From Ensifer sp. IC3342 (lineage in GTDB: Bacteria; Pseudomonadota; Alphaproteobacteria; Rhizobiales; Rhizobiaceae), in NCBI RefSeq assembly GCF_020193655.1, contig NZ_JADYVE010000002.1:434001-498000 (forward strand): DNA of 64,000 nucleotides, read 5' to 3'. The notes under the pieces are model-generated. The model did not search any database and was not told the DNA's origin. It saw only the letters and a list, made by a program, of their open reading frames with translations. The position numbers and the translations under genes were made by a program. Shown one piece after another: positions 44,350-52,307 of the stretch; position 1 is the first letter of the stretch, and the number at the start of each line of letters is the position of its first letter.

Positions 44350-45510
44350 TCAAGCCCCCAGCGGCCGCAGGAGATCGCGGCTGATGATGTGACGCTGGAT
44401 CTCCGAGGTGCCGTCCCAGATGCGCTCGACGCGGGCGTCGCGCCAGAAGCGGGCGAGCGGCAGGTCGTCCATCAGCCCCATGCCGCCATAGATCTGGATC
44501 GCTTCGTCGGTGACGCGGGCGAGCATTTCCGTCGCATAGACCTTTGCCGAAGCGATCTCGCGGTTTGACGGCAGGCCCTGGTCGAGCCGCCAGGCGGCAG
44601 ACAGCGTCAGGAGGTCGGCCGCGTCGATCTCGGTGATCATGTCGGCAAGTTTGAAGGAAACGCCCTGGTTGGCGCCGATCGGCTTGCCGAACTGCTTGCG
44701 CTCGGCGGCATAGGAAAGCGCATAGTCGAAGGCGCGCCGCGCGCGTCCGACCGACGTGGCGGCGACCGTCAGGCGCGTGGCGTAGAGCCATTCATTGGCG
44801 ATATCGAAGCCCTTGTGCACCTCGCCGAGGATCTGTGAGGAGGGCAGGCGGCAATCGTCGAAAGTCAGGATGCAGTTCTTGTAGCCGCGATGCGAGACGG
44901 AATTGTAGCCCTCGCGGATCTGGAAACCCGGCGTGCCGCGGTCGACCAGGAAGCAGGTGATCTTCTTCTTCGGTCCGCGCGGCGTCTGCTCCTCGCCGGT
45001 GGCGATGAAGACGATGACGAAATCGGCGATGTCGGCGTGGCTGATGAAGTGCTTCGTACCGTTGACGATCCAGTCGTCGCCGTCCTGTCTGGCGAAGCAC
45101 TTCATGCCGCGGACGTCCGAGCCGGCGTCCGGCTCGGTCATGGCGAGCGCATCGAATTTGTCGCCTCGAACCGCCGGCAGCAGGTAGCGTTCGCGCTGCT
45201 CTTCGTTGCAGGCCATCAGGATGCCGGAGGGGCGGCCGAAGAATACGGTCAGTCCCATCGAGCCGCGACCAAGTTCGCGCTCGACGAGCGTGAAGGTCAG
45301 GTGATCGAGCCCGGCGCCTCCGACTTCTTCGGGGAAATTGCAGGCGAAAAAGCCGAGTTCCTTGCACTTGCCGGCAATTTCCTGGCCGAGCTCGCGCGGC
45401 ACGATGCCAGTGCGCTCGACCTCGTTTTCATGCGGATAGATCTCCGTCTCGACGAAGTTGCGGACCGTGTCGACGATCATTTGCTGTTCTTCGGTCAGTG
45501 CGAAATTCAT
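44350..45510 (-). CDS. Acyl-CoA dehydrogenase family protein, CaiA-like
   Basis: A 386-residue flavoprotein: N-terminal helical domain (MNFALTEEQQMIVDTVRNF), middle beta domain with AMTEPDAGSDVRG, and C-terminal helical domain with QIYGGMGLMDDLPLARFWRD. ATG 45510 follows AGGGAGAAC; 16 upstream in-frame codons are not needed. The catalytic Glu position in the C-terminal part (RVERIWDGTSEIQRHI) is of the usual short-chain type. In this cluster it could oxidise gamma-butyrobetainyl-CoA to crotonobetainyl-CoA or do the reverse, feeding carnitine breakdown. Confidence 0.86.
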   Translation of the reverse strand: MNFALTEEQQMIVDTVRNFVETEIYPHENEVERTGIVPRELGQEIAGKCKELGFFACNFPEEVGGAGLDHLTFTLVERELGRGSMGLTVFFGRPSGILMACNEEQRERYLLPAVRGDKFDALAMTEPDAGSDVRGMKCFARQDGDDWIVNGTKHFISHADIADFVIVFIATGEEQTPRGPKKKITCFLVDRGTPGFQIREGYNSVSHRGYKNCILTFDDCRLPSSQILGEVHKGFDIANEWLYATRLTVAATSVGRARRAFDYALSYAAERKQFGKPIGANQGVSFKLADMITEIDAADLLTLSAAWRLDQGLPSNREIASAKVYATEMLARVTDEAIQIYGGMGLMDDLPLARFWRDARVERIWDGTSEIQRHIISRDLLRPLGA

Positions 45511-45577
45511 TGTTCTCCCTCGTATTTTTGGTCCGCCTGCCTGGACCGATCTCCTCATCGGCCCGAGCAGGCATTTT

Positions 45578-45696
45578 GCCCCTCACCCGTCCCCTCTCCC
45601 CGCGGGCGGGGAGAGGGGACCCTGGTGCACGGCGGCTACGGCATCTCCCTTCTCTCCGTCAGAACGGGGAGAAGGTGGCGGCAGCCGGATGAGGGG
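45578..45696. repeat. RIME-like rhizobial intergenic mosaic repeat (copy 5)
   Basis: Starts gcccctcacccgtcccctc and ends gcagccggatgagggg, with hairpins ctctccccgcgggcggggagag and ccttctccgtcagaacggggagaagg in partial form. It separates the acyl-CoA dehydrogenase gene from the carnitine dehydrogenase gene upstream. Confidence 0.85.
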
Positions 45697-45717
45697 TCTC
45701 ATCCACCGTCATCACCT

Positions 45718-47208
45718 TCACCGCTTCTGCCCCACATGCCGACCCGCACCCTCCGGCACGGTGAGCGTCGCGTGGCCTTCAATGATCGGCTTCAGCTTCG
45801 CCAGGACTTCTGCCGGTGCCGGAACCGACTTGCCGGCCTTGGCGTCGACATGCAGCATCATCTGCTCCGCAGTCGCGATCACCTCGTCCGACGCGGCATC
45901 GTGGATCCTCGTGAAGAAGTGGATCCGCTTCTCGTCCGACGAAAGAACCTGCAGCGTCGTGTAGAGCGCCTGCCCAAGCTTGGCCTCGCCAAGATGGCGG
46001 ATGTGGGTTTCCACGGTGTAGTAGCTGTGGCCGGCTTCGACATAGGCGAAATCGACGCCGATCAGCCTGAGCAGCGCATCGGAGGTGTCGCCGAAGAGCT
46101 GCAGGTAGCGGTGCTCGGTCATGTGGCCGTTGTAGTCGACCCAGGCGGCATTGACCTTAGTCTCGATAAGGTGCAGCGGGCCGGAGGCATCGTAGGTCTT
46201 CGCCTGGTTGCCGCCCTTGGCCCAAAGGCGCTTTTCGAAATCGGCGAGCAGCTTGCCGGCGCCCCAGCCTTCGCCGCCGTTGCTAGCTTTGAGCGCATGC
46301 ATGATGCCGACGAGGTTTTCGTCGCGGATGCGTTCGAGTTCGCGGATCGAGCGGCCGGCGGCCTGCGCATCCGACTGAGCGCCGATCTTTTCCACGAGCG
46401 CATCGTCGAGGTCGACGACATCGGTGAACTTCGTCCAGGGCCATTTGAGGCAGGGGCCGAACTGGGCGAGGAAGTGGCGCATGCCCGCTTCGCCGCCGGC
46501 GATGCGATAGGTCTCGAACAGGCCCATCTGCGCCCAGCGCATGCCGAAGGAATAGCGCATGACATTGTCGAGTGTTTCGGTGTCGCAGATGTCGTCCTGG
46601 ATCAGCCAGAGCGCCTCGCGCCAGAGCGCCTCGAGCAGGCGGTCACCAACGAAGGCTTCGATCTCCTTGGAGATGACGACGCCCTTCATGCCGATTTCGG
46701 CAACGCCTTCCTCGGCCCTTTTGATCGTCGCCGCCGAGGTTTTCTTGCCGCCAACGAGCTCGACCAGCGGCAAGAGATAGACCGGGTTATAGGGATGCGC
46801 CACGAACATGCGTTCGGGGTATTTCATATCGGCCTGCAGGTCCGAGGGCAGGAGGCCCGAGGTCGACGAGCCGATGAGCGCGTCGGCGCGCGCGAAGGCG
46901 TCGATCTCGGTGATGACCCCACGCTTCAGCTCCAGCCGCTCGGGAACGCTTTCCTGAATCCAGTCAACGCCTTCGACCGCCTGCTGGATGCTCTTGCAGA
47001 AGGTGAGCTCGCCGCGCGGCGGCAGCGGCGCCATGGTCAACATGCCATAGGCCTTCTCGGCATTGGCCATGACCTCGCCGATGATGCGCTCGGCTTCCGG
47101 ATGCGGATCGAAGATATTGACGTCGATGCCGGCGAGCGCGAAACGCGCCGCCCAGGCCCCGCCGATGACGCCGCCGCCGACGCAGGCGGCCTTGGTGATG
47201 ATGCTCAT
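45718..47208 (-). CDS. lcdH: L-carnitine dehydrogenase fused to betainyl-CoA thioesterase
   Basis: A 496-residue fusion. Residues 1-320 are a 3-hydroxyacyl-CoA-dehydrogenase-type NAD enzyme (VGGGVIGGAWAARFALAG Rossmann motif, SSTSGLLPS, the His/Glu region HPYNPVYLLPLVELVGG). Residues about 345-490 are a hot-dog thioesterase (VDYNGHMTEHRYLQLFGD). The first oxidises L-carnitine to 3-dehydrocarnitine; the second would release glycine betaine from the betainyl-CoA made by the BKACE enzyme encoded upstream. This fusion is typical of rhizobial carnitine dehydrogenases. Between this gene and BKACE lies a RIME-like repeat. Confidence 0.88.
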   Translation of the reverse strand: MSIITKAACVGGGVIGGAWAARFALAGIDVNIFDPHPEAERIIGEVMANAEKAYGMLTMAPLPPRGELTFCKSIQQAVEGVDWIQESVPERLELKRGVITEIDAFARADALIGSSTSGLLPSDLQADMKYPERMFVAHPYNPVYLLPLVELVGGKKTSAATIKRAEEGVAEIGMKGVVISKEIEAFVGDRLLEALWREALWLIQDDICDTETLDNVMRYSFGMRWAQMGLFETYRIAGGEAGMRHFLAQFGPCLKWPWTKFTDVVDLDDALVEKIGAQSDAQAAGRSIRELERIRDENLVGIMHALKASNGGEGWGAGKLLADFEKRLWAKGGNQAKTYDASGPLHLIETKVNAAWVDYNGHMTEHRYLQLFGDTSDALLRLIGVDFAYVEAGHSYYTVETHIRHLGEAKLGQALYTTLQVLSSDEKRIHFFTRIHDAASDEVIATAEQMMLHVDAKAGKSVPAPAEVLAKLKPIIEGHATLTVPEGAGRHVGQKR

Positions 47209-47241
47209 TCCCTCTCCTCGATCCCTTGAAATCCCTGTATT

Positions 47242-47347
47242 CCCCTCACCCTAGCCCTCTCCCCGCGAAGGGGGACTGGGGCGCCTAGGGCTTGCGTCCT
47301 TCGTCCCGTTTCTACGGGGAGAAGGTGCCGGCAGGCGGATGAGGGGC
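47242..47347. repeat. RIME-like rhizobial intergenic mosaic repeat (copy 6)
   Basis: Starts cccctcaccctagccctctc and ends gccggcaggcggatgagggg. It is degenerate in the left hairpin (ccccgcgaaggggg). It lies between the BKACE and carnitine dehydrogenase genes, inside what is otherwise one transcript. Confidence 0.8.
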
Positions 47348-47358
47348 CGAGCTCGCTC

Positions 47359-48261
47359 TTACCGCTTCTTCAGCTTCAGCTTCTCGCGGACCTCTGCCGG
47401 TCCGATGATCTTCGCGCCCATGCCCTCGATGACGGAGACCGCCTTTTCGACGAGCTGGCCGTTGGTCGCGAGCTGACCCTTGCCGACATAGAGGTTGTCT
47501 TCAAGGCCGACGCGGACATTGCCACCTGCAAGGATCGCCGCCGCTGGATAGGCGAGCGCATTGCGGCCGATCGAGAAGGCAGAGAAGGTCCAGTTCGACG
47601 GCACGTTGTTGACCATCGCCATGAAGGTGTTGAGGTCGTCCGGCGCGCCCCACGGAATGCCCATGCAGAGCTGGATCAGGACCGGATCCTCGATCAGGCC
47701 TTCCTCGACGAGTTGCTTGGCGAACCAGAGATGGCCGGTGTCGAATGCCTCGATCTCGGGGCGTACACCAAGCGCCGTCATCTGTCGGGCCATCTCGCGC
47801 AGCATCGACGGCGTGTTGGTCATGACGTAGTCGCCCAGCGAGAAGTTCATGGTCCCGCAGTCGAGCGTGCAGATTTCCGGCAGGCATTCGGCGACATGGG
47901 CGACACGCTCGGTGGCGCCAGCCATGTCTGTGCCCTTCTCGTTGACCGGGAAGGGGCTTTCGACATTGCCGAAAACGAGATCCCCACCCATGCCGGCGGT
48001 CAAGTTGAGGACAATGTCGATGTCGGCGGAACGGATACGGTCGGTCACTTCCTTGTAGAGGTCGAGGCGGCGGGCCGGTGCGCCGGTTTCCGGATCGCGG
48101 ACGTGGCAGTGGACGATCGCCGCACCAGCCTTGGCGGCCTCGACCGCCGCTTCGGCGATCTGCTTCGGCGTGATCGGGACGTGGCTGGATTTGGAAACGG
48201 TGTCTCCCGAACCGGTGACGGCGCAGGTGATGAATACCTCGCGGTTCATGCTGAGCGGCAT
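47359..48261 (-). CDS. 3-dehydrocarnitine cleavage enzyme (beta-keto acid cleavage enzyme, BKACE/DUF849)
   Basis: A 300-residue TIM-barrel Zn enzyme. ATG 48261 (MPLSMNREVF) follows AAAAGGGAGAC; the open frame continues about 300 codons upstream across the promoter and regulator, which is not coding. The Zn-binding HCHVRDPETG and the C-terminal GNVRVGLEDNLYV are hallmark motifs. With acetyl-CoA the carnitine-type enzyme converts 3-dehydrocarnitine to betainyl-CoA and acetoacetate. The neighbouring fused carnitine dehydrogenase-thioesterase makes this assignment strong. First gene of the minus-strand carnitine operon. Confidence 0.9.
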   Translation of the reverse strand: MPLSMNREVFITCAVTGSGDTVSKSSHVPITPKQIAEAAVEAAKAGAAIVHCHVRDPETGAPARRLDLYKEVTDRIRSADIDIVLNLTAGMGGDLVFGNVESPFPVNEKGTDMAGATERVAHVAECLPEICTLDCGTMNFSLGDYVMTNTPSMLREMARQMTALGVRPEIEAFDTGHLWFAKQLVEEGLIEDPVLIQLCMGIPWGAPDDLNTFMAMVNNVPSNWTFSAFSIGRNALAYPAAAILAGGNVRVGLEDNLYVGKGQLATNGQLVEKAVSVIEGMGAKIIGPAEVREKLKLKKR

Positions 48262-48317
48262 TGCTGTCTCCCTTTTGTTGGGAGCTATTACGAGCCAGAA
48301 AGATCGGCTTTGCTTTT

Positions 48318-48347
48318 CATTATCGGTGCTATCCTGTACATTATCGG
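48318..48347. promoter_or_regulatory. Direct-repeat operator candidate for the carnitine regulator
   Basis: Two exact copies of CATTATCGG begin at 48318 and 48339, 21 bp (two helical turns) apart. They lie in the 108-bp gap shared by the BKACE operon and the divergent AraC/GlxA-type activator. AraC-family proteins with two HTH motifs usually bind direct repeats of this spacing. The repeats end about 22 bases before the regulator's start codon, so autoregulation is likely. Confidence 0.55.
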
Positions 48348-48369
48348 CAGCTGAGGAGGAAGTTTTGCC

Positions 48370-49341
48370 ATGGATCAGATCGTTTCGCAGGTGCAGCACA
48401 TCGACTTGCTGGTCCTGCCGGAGACGAACCTGATCCTTGTCGCTTCCGTCATCGAGCCGCTGCGCGCCGCCAACCGCATCGCCGGGCGGAAGCTCTATAC
48501 CTGGACGATCTCCAGCCCGGATGGCGAACCGATCGAGACCAAGAGCGGCATTCCCATTCCCGTTTCCGGTCCCTTCCGGCCGCAGCGCGAGACGGCGCCG
48601 CTCTTCGTGCTTTCGAGCTACAACTGGGAGAGGAGTGCCACCTCGCAACTCAAGATGCTCCTGTCGCAGACGGCGCGGCATCGGGAAGTCATGGCGGGGA
48701 TCGAATCCGGCTCGTGGCTGCTTGCAGAGACCAGCCTGCTCGACAATTTTTCCGCCACCACCCACTGGGAGGATTTTGAGGATTTCGCCGCCGCCTATCC
48801 GCATGTGACCATGGTGCGCGAGCGTTTCGTCATCGACGGCAAACGCATCACGACCGGCGGCTCGCTGCCGACGCTCGACCTGATGCTGGAACTGATCCGC
48901 CGGGCGCATGGCTATTCGCTGGCGCTCGAGGTCTCCCGCCTCTTCATCTACGAGCAGGAGCGCACGCGTGGCGACCTGCTGCAGGTGCCGGCGATCGGCA
49001 ATATGCGCATTCTCGATGCCCGGGTCGGCGCCGCGGTCAAGCTGATGGAAGAGACGGTCGAGGCGCCGCTGACGCTTGCGCGCCTCGCACGCCGCGTCGG
49101 CGTCAGCGCCCGGCATCTGCAGGACCTCTTCAAGGACACGATGGGCGTTGCCCCGCATGAGCATTATCTCGCTCTCCGTCTCAATGCCGCACGTCGAAAG
49201 GTGATCGAGACGCGAATGGAGTTCGCCGATATCGCTGCGATCGCCGGCTTCAACTCCTCATCCTCGTTCTCGCGCAGCTACCGCGCGCATTACCGCGAAA
49301 GCCCTAGCGAAACGCGCCGGCGGCTGAAGCTCAAGAGTTGA
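48370..49341 (+). CDS. cdhR: GlxA/CdhR-type AraC-family transcriptional activator
   Basis: A 323-residue regulator: an N-terminal DJ-1/PfpI (class I amidotransferase-like) domain (IDLLVLPETNLILVASVIEPLRAA) without an evident catalytic Cys, and a C-terminal double HTH (LARLARRVGVSARHLQDLF and FADIAAIAGFNSSSSFSRSY). ATG 48370 follows GAGGAGGA. This architecture is that of CdhR, the carnitine dehydrogenase regulator, and of GbdR, the glycine betaine regulator. Divergence from BKACE and lcdH argues for the carnitine role; the symbol is by analogy. Confidence 0.85.
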   Translation: MDQIVSQVQHIDLLVLPETNLILVASVIEPLRAANRIAGRKLYTWTISSPDGEPIETKSGIPIPVSGPFRPQRETAPLFVLSSYNWERSATSQLKMLLSQTARHREVMAGIESGSWLLAETSLLDNFSATTHWEDFEDFAAAYPHVTMVRERFVIDGKRITTGGSLPTLDLMLELIRRAHGYSLALEVSRLFIYEQERTRGDLLQVPAIGNMRILDARVGAAVKLMEETVEAPLTLARLARRVGVSARHLQDLFKDTMGVAPHEHYLALRLNAARRKVIETRMEFADIAAIAGFNSSSSFSRSYRAHYRESPSETRRRLKLKS

Positions 49342-49421
49342 TTCAGGAGCCTCAGATGGCATTCAGCCGGCAAATTGGCCTAGCGAATCAGCGGCTTGGT
49401 GCTGCATCGTCAGAAGGCGAT

Positions 49422-50603
49422 TCAGGGCTGCGCTGTTCCGGTCGTCATCATCCTGAACATGGCTTCGCCGGCCTGGGCCCAAAGGGCTTTCCTTGGCCAT
49501 ACCAGCGTCAAGGACTGTCTGTACTGGGGCGCGAGGCGGATCATCGCCGGTGGGCGATGGACGCGGGCGAGCGAGCTTTCCGGCAATATCGAGAGATAGC
49601 CGTGGTGGCTCACGAGATTGATGATTACAGGGATGGAGTCCACTTCGATCAGCGTGACGCGGCGCCGCTCGCTTTCGCTGAGCGTATCTTCCAGAAAGCG
49701 CGTCGCCTCGCGCCTCAGCCCGCTCTTGGCGCTCGGCACGGCGATCGGGGACGTGCACAGCAGGCGGGTGAAGTCGCCGTCCATTTCGGAAAATGTCGCC
49801 GCGGCGCCGGCGAGAGCCAGTGGCGTTTCCGATACCAGCCGGCCATCGAATTCGTTTGGAAAGTCAGCGACATCGAGGAGCGCGGCGTCAAAGCGCCGGC
49901 TCTTCAGTCCGGCGATGAGCTCGTCCGCCGTCGTGCTTGAAATGAAGAGGTGTTGCCGAGGGCGTGCCGCATGCCAGGCGGCCGTCAGCGCCGCCAGCAT
50001 ACGCGCGATCTCGCTCTCGGGACCGAGCGGCATCACCGCACCGAGACGCCATGTGGTCGCGTCGCGGCGAAAGCGGTCGTCTGATGCACGCGTCAGGCGC
50101 CCCCAGCATTGAAGCAGTTTTTCTGCCAGAGGGATGGCGGCAAGCGCTTCCTCGGTGCAGACGACCCCGTGATAAGCGCGCTCGAACAGCCGGTATCCGA
50201 GATGGCGTTCGAGATCTGCCATCTGCCGGGTCAGCTGGGGTTGGCCGAGCCCGAGCATCCGCGCGACGGAGCGTATGCTGCCGTTGCGGGCGATCTTCAC
50301 GAAACGGTCGAGTGCGGCCAGGCTGACGGGAGGGATCGGTCCTGACGCTGAGCTCCGGAGGAGGCTGGCGAGAAGCGTTGCGGTGTCGGCCGCTTCCGCG
50401 ATGTCCGCAATGCGTGCCTGCGCCTCGAGCGTCGGCACGAGCATAGCCCCCTCGCGGCGAAGCAGCGGGACCGAAATCGTCTGCTCGAAGCGCCGCACGG
50501 CGGCGCTGACACTCGACGGCGGGCGCCCGCAGAACTTTGCCGCACGCCGTATACCGCCTTCCCGCATCGTCGCGTCGACAAGGACGATCGTCGCAATATC
50601 CAC
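49422..50603 (-). CDS. LysR-type regulator with two tandem HTH domains
   Basis: About 393 residues from GTG 50603 (a longer frame begins at 50711 but crosses the divergent promoter). Two LysR-type HTH units follow each other: the first DATMREGGIRRAAKFCG then PPSSVSAAVRRFEQ, the second FVKIARNGSIRSVARMLG then GQPQLTRQMADLERHLG. The ordinary effector domain follows. Most LysR proteins have one HTH and about 300 residues; the extra 100 are the duplicated DNA-binding unit. It is divergent from the ergothionase-like gene by about 134 bp and is the likely regulator of that operon. Confidence 0.8.
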   Translation of the reverse strand: MDIATIVLVDATMREGGIRRAAKFCGRPPSSVSAAVRRFEQTISVPLLRREGAMLVPTLEAQARIADIAEAADTATLLASLLRSSASGPIPPVSLAALDRFVKIARNGSIRSVARMLGLGQPQLTRQMADLERHLGYRLFERAYHGVVCTEEALAAIPLAEKLLQCWGRLTRASDDRFRRDATTWRLGAVMPLGPESEIARMLAALTAAWHAARPRQHLFISSTTADELIAGLKSRRFDAALLDVADFPNEFDGRLVSETPLALAGAAATFSEMDGDFTRLLCTSPIAVPSAKSGLRREATRFLEDTLSESERRRVTLIEVDSIPVIINLVSHHGYLSILPESSLARVHRPPAMIRLAPQYRQSLTLVWPRKALWAQAGEAMFRMMTTGTAQP

Positions 50604-50644
50604 GATATCTACCCGCGCTTTGAACAGCGATGTCGATCGATCTG

Positions 50645-50672
50645 TTCGGATTTCGGCATCCTTCGTTCCGAA
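50645..50672. promoter_or_regulatory. Inverted repeat in the divergent promoter of the ergothioneine genes
   Basis: Arms ttcgga (50645-50650) and tccgaa (50667-50672) are separated by 16 bases, between the double-HTH LysR gene and the lyase gene. This suits a LysR-type site, but the arms are short and the claim is tentative. Confidence 0.3.
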
Positions 50673-50737
50673 TTTGGGATATACCACGCATCGGCACTGT
50701 GCGCATAGCATGCTCGCAAAAGAGGTTTCGTTTCAGC

Positions 50738-52276
50738 ATGCTGCAATCGGTCAAGACCATCGTACTTTGCGGAAAACCGCTCGACTTCGGGGTACTCGAA
50801 GAGATCGGCTCGGGGCTGGCGCGACCCGTCGCGGATGATGCAGGCATGGAGCGGGTGGCCGCCGCCCACAAGGTGGTCGCCGACCGCGTCGCGATGGGCC
50901 TGCCTGTCTATGGCTCCAACACCGGCGTCGGTTCGATGAAGGACCGGCTGTGGACGGCAGACGACCTCGCCGAATTCAATACATCGCTCGTACGTGCCCA
51001 TCACTTCGGCACCGGCGAATTCTTTGCCGCGCCGATCATCCGCAAGGCGATCGCCATCCGCGTCAACACCGCGATGCGTGGGCATACCGGCTGCAGCCCG
51101 GAACTTATCAACGCCTTCGTTGCGCTCCTCGAGCATGGCATCATCCCGGCCGTGCGCCGCCATGGCTCGATGGGCTGCGCCGATATTGGACTGATGGGCC
51201 AGGTGGCCTCCGTGCTGACCGGCGTCGGCGACGCCTATTATAACGGCCAACTGATGACAGCCGAGTCGGCGCTGAGGGAGGCGGGGCTCACCCCCTTTGT
51301 CATGCGACCGCGCGATGCGCTCGCCGCTCTCAGCGTCAATGCGATCTCCTACGCGGCGGCGGGCGACGTCCTGCGCGAGGCGGCGGCAGCGATCCGCGTC
51401 CTGCTCGTCACCGGCGTCATGTCGTCCCGGTCGCTCGGCGCCTCGGCCGATCCTTGGCTCGTTGCGGCGACGCTTTCGACGCGTGGCGAGGCGCTTGTCG
51501 GCTCCTGGCTCTACGCCCAGTCGGGCATTGCCGACTGGCCCTTGCCGACGGCGATCCACGATCCGCTGAGCCTCCGCATGACCGCCCAGGTTTTCGGCGC
51601 CGTCGTCGACACGCTGCTCGTGGCCGCTGGCCGACTGGTCGAGGCAACCTATCTTTCGGACGACAATCCCGTGGTGCTCGGCGGCCAGGTGCATTCATCC
51701 GGTGCGTCGCTGCCGCTGACGACGACGCTCTATATCGAGGCGGCGCAGGTCGCCTTCTCCCATGTGGCGCGCAATGTACTGAACCGCTGCATCCTGCTTT
51801 CGAACGGCGGGCGGCGCAACCTGTCGGTCAATCTCGTTGCACCCGGAGAGGTTGCCACGGGGCTCGGGCCGCTGATGAAACTCGCGGTCGAGCTCTACAT
51901 GCGTGTCCAGTCGCTTGCCGTACCCTTGTCGGCGCAATCGATCGTCGTTGCCGGCGGGCTGGAGGAGGAGGCGACCTTCCTGCCGCTGATCGTCGAACGC
52001 ATGGAGGCGCAGGTTCGCGACCTCCGGCAACTGGCGGCGATCGAGGCGATGCTGTCGGCGCAGGCGATCGACCTCGTCGGCGACGAGCCGAAAGGCGTCG
52101 TCAGGCTCGCCTACGACCGCACCCGCTCGGTCAGCCCGGTCTATCTCAAGGACCGCCCGCTCTCGAAGGAGATCGAAGCGCTGCAGGCGGCGTTCACCGA
52201 CCATGACCTCTTGCGCGCCTTCGTCGAGACGGCGCCGATGCCGGAATTCGACGACTTTTTCGCGCTGGCCAAATGA
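50738..52276 (+). CDS. Histidine-ammonia-lyase-family protein without MIO tripeptide, ergothionase candidate
   Basis: The protein has 512 residues from ATG 50738, with AGAGG about 12 bases upstream. It has the aromatic amino acid lyase fold, and N-terminal VYGSNTGVGSMK matches the conserved Tyr-containing YGxNTGFG loop. Where lyases carry GSVGASGDLAPL, with Ala-Ser-Gly forming the MIO electrophile, this protein has GSMGCADIGLMG: residues 147-149 are Cys-Ala-Asp (codons 51176-51184). MIO cannot form. Ergothionase (ergothioneine to thiourocanate plus trimethylamine) is the known MIO-free member of this family. Four further genes with matching later steps follow, which makes this the best assignment. 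Confidence 0.82.
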   Translation: MLQSVKTIVLCGKPLDFGVLEEIGSGLARPVADDAGMERVAAAHKVVADRVAMGLPVYGSNTGVGSMKDRLWTADDLAEFNTSLVRAHHFGTGEFFAAPIIRKAIAIRVNTAMRGHTGCSPELINAFVALLEHGIIPAVRRHGSMGCADIGLMGQVASVLTGVGDAYYNGQLMTAESALREAGLTPFVMRPRDALAALSVNAISYAAAGDVLREAAAAIRVLLVTGVMSSRSLGASADPWLVAATLSTRGEALVGSWLYAQSGIADWPLPTAIHDPLSLRMTAQVFGAVVDTLLVAAGRLVEATYLSDDNPVVLGGQVHSSGASLPLTTTLYIEAAQVAFSHVARNVLNRCILLSNGGRRNLSVNLVAPGEVATGLGPLMKLAVELYMRVQSLAVPLSAQSIVVAGGLEEEATFLPLIVERMEAQVRDLRQLAAIEAMLSAQAIDLVGDEPKGVVRLAYDRTRSVSPVYLKDRPLSKEIEALQAAFTDHDLLRAFVETAPMPEFDDFFALAK

Positions 52277-52307
52277 ACTGGCAAAGTGAACGGGAAGGGA
52301 ATGAGCA

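Noticed and set aside
44890-47229. 779-codon plus-strand frame across the carnitine genes
   Set aside because: Antisense shadow of the acyl-CoA dehydrogenase and carnitine dehydrogenase genes.
48262-49164. N-terminal extension of the BKACE frame
   Set aside because: The extension is antisense to the CdhR-type gene and crosses the divergent promoter; BKACE proteins begin at the ATG at 48261.
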